Below are positions 7,153-14,600 of a DNA stretch of 36,213 nt, in pieces. The notes under the pieces are model-generated. The model was not told where the DNA came from and made no database searches. It saw nothing but the letters and a program-made list of their open reading frames with translations. The position numbers were made by a program, and so were the translations under genes. The stretch lies in the NCBI GenBank assembly GCA_029266575.1, contig JAQSWP010000014.1, forward strand, positions 1 through 36,213, given 5' to 3'. How positions within the stretch are numbered: the first letter of the stretch is position 1; every line of letters begins with the position of its first letter. The DNA is from Alphaproteobacteria bacterium (GTDB lineage Bacteria > Pseudomonadota > Alphaproteobacteria > Reyranellales > JAQSWP01).

Positions 7153-7195
7153 GAAGTACCGGGCGCTCTTCGCCATCGCCCGTCCTTCGTACTTC
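7153..7195 (-). promoter_or_regulatory. long hairpin in the leader of the Tat-exported protein
   Basis: GAAGTAC (7153-7159) pairs with GTACTTC (7189-7195), and inside it CGGGCG (7160-7165) pairs with CGCCCG (7177-7182). The structure lies 20 bases upstream of the start codon, next to the GGAGG site, in the presumed 5' leader. It could be a translation-control or stabilising hairpin, or an operator. Confidence 0.5.
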
Positions 7196-7280
7196 TAATT
7201 ACGAATGGGAAGACTCCGCATCCCCTGCAATATTCCTGGGGCCGGCGGAACGGCCACAATCATGCCACGATACCTCGGCG

Positions 7281-8141
7281 TTACTGCGGCTTGTTCATCG
7301 GCCGGTTCTCGGTCCAGTCGAAGGTGCCGTTGTCGCGCTCCTTGACCGCTTCCTTCCAGCCGCGCTCCTCGGCCCGCTTCTTGAAGTTCAGGCCTTCCCT
7401 GGAGTGGCGCGTGATGCCATCGAACAAGGTGGCGATCATCTGCGTGTTGTTGAGGCCCATATTGTCGTAGGCCTGGTTGATCATCAGCTTCTGCATCATC
7501 AGCTGGTTCTGCGGCACGCCGGCCATGCGCTCGGCCAGCACCTCGACCTCTTCGTCGAGCTGCGCCGGCGGCACCGCCTTGTAGATCAGGCCCAGCGCGG
7601 CGGCTTCCGCGCCGGTGATCTTGTCACCGGTGAACAGCATGCGCTTGGCCTTCTCCGCTCCCAGCCGGTAGACCCACATAGCGGTGGTCGGACAGCCCCA
7701 GACGCGGGTCGGCATGTAACCGATGCGCGCATCGTCGGCCATGAAGATGATGTCGGAACACAGCGCGATGTCGGAGCCGCCGGCCACGGCGTAGCCGTGC
7801 ACCTTGGCGATCACCGGCTTGTAGGAACGCCACAGGCTCATGAACAGCTCGGTGTTGCGCATCATGAACTTGTAGTCCTGCATCGGATCCCACGGCATCT
7901 TCTGCGTGATGTCGTTGGTGCCGGTGGCCTGCGCGTAATAGGTGAGATCGTAGCCGGCGCAGAAGGCGGGGCCCTTGCCGCTCAGCACGATGACGTGGAC
8001 CTTGGGATCGTCGTTGGCGGCGCGCACGCACTGGGCCAGATCGTGCGGCAGCTCGTCGTTGATGGCGTTCATCACCGTGGGCCGGTTGAGCGTGATGCGC
8101 CCGATCCGCCCGTCGCTCTCGTACAGCACCGTATTGCCCAT
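7281..8141 (-). CDS. crotonase-superfamily enoyl-CoA hydratase/isomerase-like protein
   Basis: A 286-residue crotonase-fold protein. The CoA-oxyanion motif is visible as GPAFCAGYDL (57-66) and HGYAVAGGSDIALCSD (115-130). Both catalytic Glu positions of classical enoyl-CoA hydratase look altered: the first is D124 in GGSD, and the usual PE motif is replaced around 143-145 by MPT. It is therefore unlikely to be a standard hydratase; isomerase, hydrolase or decarboxylase chemistry is possible. The ATG at 8141 follows TCTGGAGG, a strong site, so the longer open frame is rejected. A TetR regulator gene lies 111 bp upstream on the same strand and may control it. Confidence 0.9.
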   Translation of the reverse strand: MGNTVLYESDGRIGRITLNRPTVMNAINDELPHDLAQCVRAANDDPKVHVIVLSGKGPAFCAGYDLTYYAQATGTNDITQKMPWDPMQDYKFMMRNTELFMSLWRSYKPVIAKVHGYAVAGGSDIALCSDIIFMADDARIGYMPTRVWGCPTTAMWVYRLGAEKAKRMLFTGDKITGAEAAALGLIYKAVPPAQLDEEVEVLAERMAGVPQNQLMMQKLMINQAYDNMGLNNTQMIATLFDGITRHSREGLNFKKRAEERGWKEAVKERDNGTFDWTENRPMNKPQ

Positions 8142-8252
8142 GGTCGCCTCCAGATTTCGTGAACACCGTTCATAGTCTGCCCGAGCGGCAGCGAAACGCA
8201 AGACCGGCGAACGACGTCGCTCGGGCGCTTCTGCTCTCGCGCCGACGAATTC

Positions 8253-8873
8253 CTAAGGCGCGAGAGCTTTCAAGGTGAGATCTATATGCCGCTCCACCAG
8301 CCTATCGGGATTGCCGTTCAGCCGGCTCAATCGTCCAGTGCGTTGCAGCACAAGAACGCCCATCAGGCCGCTGAGCAAGGTCTGCTGATGCATTTCGCAT
8401 TCGCGTGCGCGCATGCGCGGGCGCAGGCGCATCAGCGCCGCCGTCATGATGCCGATGGCGACGCCGAGCTTGGCATTGAGCTCCTCGTCGAGTTCGCGCG
8501 TCAAGCCGCGCGGGCCCAGCCCTTGATAGATGTAAAGACTGAGATCGAGATCGTGCGGGTTGTCGCGATAGAAGCGATAGAAGGCGCGCACCACCCCGCG
8601 CAGCGATCTTCGCGCATCGCGGGCAAGGCCGCCTTTCGCCGCCGCCCGATGCAGGCGTTCCAGCGAATCGCGCAAGATGTCGGCGTAAATTTCTTCCTTG
8701 GAGGCGTAATAGGCATAGAGCGCGCCCGGCGCGTAATCGCAGGCTCGCGCGATGGCGCGCAACGAAGCGCCTTCCAGCCCCTCCTTGACGAACACTTGCT
8801 TGGCGACGGCGAAGATCGCCGCGCGCTTCACATCGTGCCGCGCCTTCTTGCGCTTGACGCGCTCCCTGCTCAC
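8253..8873 (-). CDS. TetR/AcrR-family transcriptional regulator
   Basis: A 206-residue repressor-type protein. The N-terminal helix-turn-helix is clear: AAIFAVAKQVFVKEGLEGASLRAIARACDYAPGALYAYYASKEEIYADIL (about residues 18-67). The C-terminal ligand domain is variable and gives no clue to the effector. The start is a GTG at 8873, preceded by GGGGGCAT; the basic N-terminus SRERVKRKKARHD is plausible for a DNA-binding protein. It is divergent from the YkuD-like gene and upstream of the crotonase gene on the same strand, so either may be its target; this is inference. Confidence 0.93.
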   Translation of the reverse strand: MSRERVKRKKARHDVKRAAIFAVAKQVFVKEGLEGASLRAIARACDYAPGALYAYYASKEEIYADILRDSLERLHRAAAKGGLARDARRSLRGVVRAFYRFYRDNPHDLDLSLYIYQGLGPRGLTRELDEELNAKLGVAIGIMTAALMRLRPRMRARECEMHQQTLLSGLMGVLVLQRTGRLSRLNGNPDRLVERHIDLTLKALAP

Positions 8874-8963
8874 TGGATGCCCCCGAATCTAGAGCGCAAG
8901 AAAGGCCAAACCCACGCTTGCGTGCAAGGAGAAACTTGCCGACCCACCGCCAAGCGAGGCCTT

Positions 8964-9506
8964 ATGGGCCTTATGCCGATGCATAATCCAATTCTCTCGG
9001 TGCATTTGGATCGAAGCGATTCGCGGCGCGGCATGGCAAAACTCGCCGACGGGCGCAGCTTCGCCTGCGCTTTGGGCAAAGGCGGCGCCCGTGCCGACAA
9101 GCGCGAAGGCGACGGCGCCACGCCCCTAGGGCGTTTCGGCCTGCGAGGGCTGTTCTACCGTCCAGACCGCGAGCCCGCGCCGCAGACCGGCTTGTCCCGG
9201 CGTGCTTTGGCGCCGGAAGACGGCTGGTGCGATGACCCCGGCGCTGCCGAGTACAACCGTATGGTCCGCCTGCCCTGCCCGCATCGCCATGAGCGTCTGT
9301 GGCGCGAGGACCATGTCTACGATCTTATCGTGGTGGTCGGTTATAACGACGCGCCCGTCACAGCAGGACGCGGCAGCGCCATTTTCCTGCATCTGGCACG
9401 CGAGGATTACGCCCCGACTGAAGGCTGTATCGCCTTCAGCCGCGAGGATCTGCTGGAGATACTGACGGCGCTGGGGCCGGAGTCGATGGTGGTCATCGAA
9501 GCATAA
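8964..9506 (+). CDS. YkuD-type L,D-transpeptidase catalytic-domain protein
   Basis: A 180-residue protein with the YkuD catalytic motif: H143 in FLHLARED and C155 in PTEGCIAFS, the H...(S/T)xGC signature of L,D-transpeptidases, which make 3-3 peptidoglycan cross-links or attach lipoproteins. There is no obvious signal peptide, unlike most periplasmic members, so location is uncertain; short signal-less YkuD proteins of this type are common in alphaproteobacteria. Start chosen at ATG 8964, five bases after GAGG; ATGs at 8973 and 8979 are alternatives. Divergent from the TetR gene by about 90 bp. A REP-like palindrome follows the stop. Confidence 0.85.
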   Translation: MGLMPMHNPILSVHLDRSDSRRGMAKLADGRSFACALGKGGARADKREGDGATPLGRFGLRGLFYRPDREPAPQTGLSRRALAPEDGWCDDPGAAEYNRMVRLPCPHRHERLWREDHVYDLIVVVGYNDAPVTAGRGSAIFLHLAREDYAPTEGCIAFSREDLLEILTALGPESMVVIEA

Positions 9507-9510
9507 AAAT

Positions 9511-9617
9511 TGTCATCCCGGCCGCAGCCCGAAGGGCGGAGAGCCGGGACCCATAACCCTGTTCGTTACTAACGACATCATGGGTCCCGCATCGCGCGTC
9601 GCGCGTCCGGGATGACA
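9511..9617. repeat. nested REP-like palindromic element
   Basis: Outer arms TGTCATCCCGG (9511-9521) and CCGGGATGACA (9607-9617) are exact reverse complements; inner arms GGGACCCAT (9546-9554) and ATGGGTCCC (9580-9588) are too. It fills the gap between two convergent genes. GTCATCCCGG-type palindromes are dispersed in many alphaproteobacterial genomes. It may act as a bidirectional 3' end. Confidence 0.85.
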
Positions 9618-9628
9618 GTCTTTATCGA

Positions 9629-10405
9629 TCAACTCGCCGCGATCAGCCGCCCGCCCCCCGGCAGATCGATGAGGCGCGCTTCGACCTCGTAGGCCTGGCG
9701 CACGAAGTCTGGCGTCAGCACCTCGTCGGGTGCGCCGAGCGCGATCAGCCGGCCGGCGGCGAGCACCGCTACTCTATCGGCTAACAGCGCCTGGTTGAGG
9801 TCGTGCAGGATCGCCAGCACGCCGATGCCCTGCCCGACCTGCGCCCGCAGCAGTTTCAGCAACGCCAGCTGATGCTTGAGATCGAGCGCCGCCGTCGGCT
9901 CGTCGAGCAACAGATAGCGCGGTTCGGCGGCATCGCCACCGATGTCGAGCTGCGCCAGCACGCGCGCCAGGTTCACCCGCTGGCGCTCGCCGCCCGACAA
10001 GGTGGGCCAGGCGCGCTGGCTGAAGTCGCTCATGTCCACCGCCTCCAGCGCGCGGCTGGTGGCGATGCGATCCTGTATACGATCGGAACGGCCGCGATGC
10101 GGCAGGCGGCCAAGCTGCACCACCTGTTCCACCGTCAGCGAAAAAGCCAGCCGCGTTTCCTGCGGCAGCACGGCGCGGCGCAATGCCAGCGCCTCGGGAC
10201 CGATCTGCTTCAGCGTCTTGCCGTCGAGCGTGACTTTGCCATCTGCGATGCGCGCCTCGCCCGACAGCGCGCGCAACAAGGTCGATTTGCCGGCGCCATT
10301 GGGGCCGACCACCGCCAGCATCTCGCCCGGCCGCAAGGCCAGCGAGATGCCGTCGATCAGCCGCTTGCCGGCGACGGTCACGGAAACATTGTCGGTTCGC
10401 AGCAT
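9629..10405 (-). CDS. hmuV: haem ABC transporter ATP-binding protein HmuV
   Basis: A 258-residue ABC ATPase that powers haem import through HmuU. Walker A is GPNGAGKST (34-42), the signature is LSGGERQRVNLARVLAQ and Walker B is YLLLDEPTAALD, followed by the switch His in ILHDLNQ. Length and the FecE-like LGRLPHRGRSD insert fit HmuV. The start ATG at 10405 lies 3 bases after the hmuU stop, so translation is probably coupled. It is the last gene of the haem cluster; a REP-like palindrome follows between it and the convergent YkuD gene. Confidence 0.95.
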   Translation of the reverse strand: MLRTDNVSVTVAGKRLIDGISLALRPGEMLAVVGPNGAGKSTLLRALSGEARIADGKVTLDGKTLKQIGPEALALRRAVLPQETRLAFSLTVEQVVQLGRLPHRGRSDRIQDRIATSRALEAVDMSDFSQRAWPTLSGGERQRVNLARVLAQLDIGGDAAEPRYLLLDEPTAALDLKHQLALLKLLRAQVGQGIGVLAILHDLNQALLADRVAVLAAGRLIALGAPDEVLTPDFVRQAYEVEARLIDLPGGGRLIAAS

Positions 10406-10408
10406 GGC

Positions 10409-11497
10409 TCAGCTCATGGTCAAGGCGCGCCGCTGGCGCAGCATCCAGAGGAAGAACGGCCCGCCCAGCGCGCTCATCACCACGCCAATCGGCAGTTCGG
10501 CCGGCGCCACTACCACCCGCGCCACCAGATCGCACACCAGCATCAGCGCCGCGCCCAACAGCGCCGCACCCGGCAGCACGTAGCGGTGATCGGCGCCCAG
10601 CATCAGGCGCGCCAGATGCGGCACCACCAGCCCGACGAAGCCGATAATGCCGGAGGCGGCGACCGAGGCGCCGACCGCCAGCGCCGAAACGGCGATAATC
10701 AGCTTCTTGTGGCGCTCGACATTGATGCCCAGATGCCCCGCCTCGCGCTCGCCCAGGATCAGGGCGTTCAGCGTGTTGGCCAGCAGGGGTGCCGCCGCCA
10801 GCACTGGCAGCAGGAAGATCGCGGTCGCCAGCACCGAACGCCACGACGAGCCGCCCAGGCTGCCCAGGGTCCAGAAGGTGATGTCGCGCAATTGCCGGTC
10901 GTCGCTGAGGAAGGAGAGATAGCCGATGCCGGCCATGCAGATTGCCGCCACTGCAACGCCGGCCAGCAGCATGGTGGCGATCTCGGTCTCGCCGTCGCGC
11001 CGCGCCAGCTGGTGGATCAGCAATGTCGCCACCAGACCGCCGGCAAAGGCGGCGACGGGCAGCACGAACGGCATCACCGCCTTGGGCAAAGCCAGCCATA
11101 GGATCACCGGCGCGCCCATCACGATGGCGGCCGCCGCCATCAGCGCCGCCCCGCTTGAAATGCCGATCAGACCGGGATCGGCCAGCGGATTGCGGAACAG
11201 CCCTTGCATCAAGGCGCCCGACAAGGCCAGGCCGGCGCCGACCATGATGCCCTGTATGACGCGCGGCAGGCGGATGCCCAGCACAACGGCCTGATCGCGC
11301 AATTCGACCGGTGCGATGTTCAACCCAACGGCGTCGAATAGCACGGCGATCACCCGGCCCGGCGACAGCCATGACGCACCCGAGCCGATGGCCAGGACGA
11401 TCGAAACGAGCAGCACGGCCAGCAGCGCCAGCAGCATCAGCGGCGCGCGTTCGCGAATCATTCCAGGGGCCGGCGATGTCGATATGACCACGGCCAT
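10409..11497 (-). CDS. hmuU: haem ABC transporter permease HmuU (FecCD family)
   Basis: A 362-residue inner-membrane permease of the FecCD/BtuC family with about ten hydrophobic helices. Family marks include LRLPRVIQGIMVGAGLALSGALMQGLFRNPLADPGLIGISSGA, the conserved N-terminal region, and FVGLVVPHLARLMLGADHRYVLPGAALLGAALML, the coupling region that contacts the ATPase. It carries haem delivered by HmuT into the cytoplasm using HmuV. The ATG at 11497 is one base after the hmuT stop, so it is tightly coupled. Confidence 0.95.
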   Translation of the reverse strand: MAVVISTSPAPGMIRERAPLMLLALLAVLLVSIVLAIGSGASWLSPGRVIAVLFDAVGLNIAPVELRDQAVVLGIRLPRVIQGIMVGAGLALSGALMQGLFRNPLADPGLIGISSGAALMAAAAIVMGAPVILWLALPKAVMPFVLPVAAFAGGLVATLLIHQLARRDGETEIATMLLAGVAVAAICMAGIGYLSFLSDDRQLRDITFWTLGSLGGSSWRSVLATAIFLLPVLAAAPLLANTLNALILGEREAGHLGINVERHKKLIIAVSALAVGASVAASGIIGFVGLVVPHLARLMLGADHRYVLPGAALLGAALMLVCDLVARVVVAPAELPIGVVMSALGGPFFLWMLRQRRALTMS

Positions 11498-11498
11498 G

Positions 11499-12434
11499 TC
11501 AGCCCTTTAGCGCCCAGGCGCGCTCGGGCAGCGCCGAGAGCGCCGCTTCCGGATGCAGCGCCGCCGCCAGGTCGCGCCCGGCATGCGCCACCCGCGGGCC
11601 CAGCCCCAGCAAATAGGTGCCTTCCATGGCGATCAGCCGCCGGTTCCTCGCCGCTGGCGAGCTGGCAAGCGCGGGCAGCGCCAGCACGGCATCGATGCCG
11701 CCCGCCGCGTCCAGGGTCTGATGCATCATCAGCACCGCATCGGGCGCCACGTCGAGCGCGCTTTCGGCCGAGATCGGCTTGAAGCCCCTGACGTTGACGG
11801 CGTTGACGCCGCCGGCCAGCTTGATCATGGCGTCAGCGGCGGTGTCAGCGCCACCCGCCATGAGTTGCGCCCGCGCCACCGACAGCAGGAAGAGAACGCG
11901 CGGCCTGCTCTTCAGCCCGGCGACTTGCGCGCGCAGAGCGGCGATGTCGTCGTCGACGGCTGTGGCGAGTGCGGTGGCCTGTGCCTTGAGATCGAGCGCT
12001 TCGCCGACGGCGATGATCTTGGCCGCGATGGCCTCGATGTGCGGATCATCGGGAATGAGGCGGAGATCGACGCCCGCATCCTTGATCTGGCGCAGCACCG
12101 CTTCAGGTCCAGAGCGATCGGAAACCAGTACCAGCGAAGGGTTCAGCGCCACGATGCCTTCAGCCGCCAGCGCCCGCATGTAGCCGACTCTCGGCAGATC
12201 GAACACTGCGCGCGGATAGAGGCTGGTGGTGTCGGTGGCGACGATCCGGCACATGGCATTGAGCGCGGCGGCGATCTCCGTCACAGCACCCCCGATCGAC
12301 ACCACGCGCTGGCCGTTGCCGGTGCAGGCGGCGGCCGTGGCCGGACGCAGCGCCATTGCCCCGACGCCCGCTGCCGCCCCGCCCGCCAGCAGCGCGCGCA
12401 GCAGCGCCCGTCGCTGCAGCACCGGCGTCTGCAT
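11499..12434 (-). CDS. hmuT: periplasmic haem-binding protein HmuT
   Basis: A 311-residue substrate-binding protein of the class III (cluster A-II, TroA/BtuF-like) fold: RVVSIGGAVTEIAAALN at the mature N-terminus, a long backbone helix in the middle and PDAVLMMHQTLDAAGG in the second lobe. The signal region has a twin Arg (LQRRALLRALLAGGAAAGVGAMAL) ending ATAAA, compatible with Tat or Sec export. ATG 12434 is chosen; it is 2 bases after the hmuS stop, and the longer frame would overlap hmuS. It passes haem from the receptor to HmuU. Confidence 0.93.
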   Translation of the reverse strand: MQTPVLQRRALLRALLAGGAAAGVGAMALRPATAAACTGNGQRVVSIGGAVTEIAAALNAMCRIVATDTTSLYPRAVFDLPRVGYMRALAAEGIVALNPSLVLVSDRSGPEAVLRQIKDAGVDLRLIPDDPHIEAIAAKIIAVGEALDLKAQATALATAVDDDIAALRAQVAGLKSRPRVLFLLSVARAQLMAGGADTAADAMIKLAGGVNAVNVRGFKPISAESALDVAPDAVLMMHQTLDAAGGIDAVLALPALASSPAARNRRLIAMEGTYLLGLGPRVAHAGRDLAAALHPEAALSALPERAWALKG

Positions 12435-12436
12435 CT

Positions 12437-13519
12437 TCAGTTCCAGCCGGCCGGCAGGCTTTCGACCAAGCCATGCGCCAGCGCGCGCCACTGCCGGTTC
12501 TCAGGCTGGCCGGGCTTGCGGGTGCCGAACAGCTGCGCCACCTGATCGCCATTGGCATCGAACAATTCGACCGCGGTGACGTCGCCGTCGGTGGTGGGTT
12601 TGCGCACCAGCCACGCTTCGGCCACGCCGCTTTCGCGCAAGTGCAGGTTGAAATCGGGATCAAGCACATTGATCCACGGGCCCATCGGCACGATCTTGCG
12701 CACCCGGCCGCTATGGATCTGGATGCAGCCCGAGCTGCCGACGAACACCATGATCGGCGTTTCGCTGGCTGCGGCGCGGTTCAACACGGTCCGCGCCACG
12801 TCCTCGCCCAGCTTCACCGCAAAGCTCCCACCGCCCAGGCGCAGGGCCTGCTGGCGGCCGACCTTGAATTTGCGCAGCAGGCCGAAGAAGTCATGCGTGT
12901 CCTTCAACGTCGCCCAACCCTCGCGCAGGCCGGCAACCTCGATCTCGCCGTCGGGGCGATCGACGCCGCGCGCCGGCTTCTCGGCGACGCTCTGCACCGG
13001 GCTCTGGTCGGGCGCGGTGAAATCGGCCACCAGCTTGTCGTAAGCGGCAACGTCGCTTTCGTTCTGCAGATAGATCTTGTGCACGGCCTCGCCCGAAGCG
13101 TCGAAGAATTGCAGTGAGCGGCGAATGCCTTCGGCGATCGGCTCCTGCACGGCGAAGCCGATCTTCCACTGGCTCATGAACAAGCGCAGGTCGATATCCT
13201 CGCCCAGCACCAGCCCCATATGGGCCTGGAACGAGGGATCGTTATAGACGCCCTTGCGCTCGTGCACGCATTGCTCGTTGCGGGTCAGCGCCATCACCCG
13301 GCCCAGCGCCGGCACGCGCTTCAGCACCTCGCGCCAGTCGCCTTGCAGCCGCGTCGCGGTCGAGCCGCAACCGGTGGCCAGCAATTCGGCCTCGCTGACG
13401 CCCAGCTTCTGCGCCGCGTCGCGGATGCGCAGATTTTTCTCGGCCTGTTTCAGCGCCTGCCAGCTTGCAGCCAGCGGCAGGCCGGCTCCCGTCGCTTGAG
13501 ACTGACTTTGCATCGACAT
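12437..13519 (-). CDS. hmuS: HmuS/HemS-family haem-degrading or haem-trafficking factor
   Basis: A 360-residue cytoplasmic protein with the duplicated HemS/HmuS/ChuS fold. Landmarks are RVMALTRNEQCVHERKGVYND in the first half and IMVFVGSSGCIQIHSGRVRKIVPMGPWINVLDPDFNLHLRE in the second, both family signatures. Members bind haem and degrade it or pass it on. ATG 13519 is preceded by GGGAGAGAGAAA; the longer open frame lacks a good site. It lies 53 bp after the tonB-like gene and 2 bp before hmuT. Confidence 0.95.
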   Translation of the reverse strand: MSMQSQSQATGAGLPLAASWQALKQAEKNLRIRDAAQKLGVSEAELLATGCGSTATRLQGDWREVLKRVPALGRVMALTRNEQCVHERKGVYNDPSFQAHMGLVLGEDIDLRLFMSQWKIGFAVQEPIAEGIRRSLQFFDASGEAVHKIYLQNESDVAAYDKLVADFTAPDQSPVQSVAEKPARGVDRPDGEIEVAGLREGWATLKDTHDFFGLLRKFKVGRQQALRLGGGSFAVKLGEDVARTVLNRAAASETPIMVFVGSSGCIQIHSGRVRKIVPMGPWINVLDPDFNLHLRESGVAEAWLVRKPTTDGDVTAVELFDANGDQVAQLFGTRKPGQPENRQWRALAHGLVESLPAGWN

Positions 13520-13572
13520 TTTCTCTCTCCCTTGGCTTCTCCGACGGTTCCCGAAACCGTCCTCGAAAAAAC

Positions 13573-14580
13573 TCAGTTGATTCTGAAACGCACCGGCACT
13601 TCGACCCAGACGGCGACCGGCCGCCCGTTCACCGTCTCCGGCATGAACTGCCACTCGCCCACCGCCTCCAGCGCCGCCTTGTCGAGCAGCGGATAGCCCG
13701 AAGTGGCCTGCAGCTTGATCTGGCGTGCCGCCCCCTGCTCGTCGATCAACGCCCGCAGCAGCACCACGCCCTCCTGGTGTTGCGACAACGCGCGGCGCGG
13801 ATAGGGCGGTGGTGGCGGCGTCACACGAAAACGCGCCTGCAGGATGCGCGTGCCGACGCTGCCCAAAGCGGCAACCTGCTTGCCGCCCGCGCCGCCGGTG
13901 GCGGCAGGGCCGCTGGCACCGGCATCACTGGCCTCGCCGTGCGAAGCGGCGGTATCGGCCGTCGCCGCCGGGGCGGGCGCGCTGGCGGTGTCAGCCGGTT
14001 TGGCCTGCTGTGGCGCTTTGGGATCGATGGCCTTGGCCGGCGCCGGTTTCAGCGCCTCGCGTTTGGCTTCAACCTTGGCCTTCTCGACCGGCTTGGGTTT
14101 GTCTTCGGCTTTGGCTTTCTGCGCCGGTTCGGGCGGCCGGAAGTTGAGCGGAAAAGCGTCGGCCTCGACCGGTGGCGGCGGCAGTGTCACGACTTGCGAC
14201 GCGGCCTCGGTTTTTGGCGCCTCGGCTTCCTTGTTCTCTTCCGCCTGCACGGCGTCCTTGGGAGCGGCGGCAGCCGCCGCCGTGTCGGCGGCCGGCGCCA
14301 GCGCCACCAGCTCGACCAGGATGCCGCCGCCTTGCGCCTCGCCTGCGCCACCGCCGCTGCCGCCCATGGTTTCGCTGCCGAGCGCTGCCAGCGCCACGCC
14401 GGCAACGACGGCATGCAACAGCAGGGAGGCGCTCATGGCCCAGGGCGCATGCCGCTCGCGGCGTTCGAAAAATGAGCCCCGCGCCCGTTCGGGGACGGGC
14501 GCGGGCGGCGCGGCATGACGGCCCGAGATCCCGTCCGGCTGCCGTCCGGCGGGATAGAGGGAGAGGGCTTGGACCGTCAT
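13573..14580 (-). CDS. TonB-family energy transducer
   Basis: A 335-residue TonB-like protein. A cytoplasmic N-terminal tail (about 48 residues) precedes one membrane helix (MSASLLLHAVVAGVALAAL) with the S-x-x-x-H motif used to contact ExbB. A long periplasmic linker rich in Pro, Ala, Lys and Glu follows, and the C-terminal TonB domain has PPPPYPRRALSQHQEGVVLLRALIDEQG and SGYPLLDKAALEAVGEWQF. It should couple the inner-membrane proton gradient to the haem receptor encoded 20 bp upstream. No exbB or exbD is near. Start ATG 14580 has a weak site; ATG 14436 would remove most of the tail. Confidence 0.93.
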   Translation of the reverse strand: MTVQALSLYPAGRQPDGISGRHAAPPAPVPERARGSFFERRERHAPWAMSASLLLHAVVAGVALAALGSETMGGSGGGAGEAQGGGILVELVALAPAADTAAAAAAPKDAVQAEENKEAEAPKTEAASQVVTLPPPPVEADAFPLNFRPPEPAQKAKAEDKPKPVEKAKVEAKREALKPAPAKAIDPKAPQQAKPADTASAPAPAATADTAASHGEASDAGASGPAATGGAGGKQVAALGSVGTRILQARFRVTPPPPPYPRRALSQHQEGVVLLRALIDEQGAARQIKLQATSGYPLLDKAALEAVGEWQFMPETVNGRPVAVWVEVPVRFRIN

Positions 14581-14600
14581 AGCTGTGCCGATTCCAGCCG

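Noticed and set aside
9774-11372. A 532-codon minus-strand frame across hmuU and hmuV
   Set aside because: It is a shifted reading of two well-supported transporter genes.
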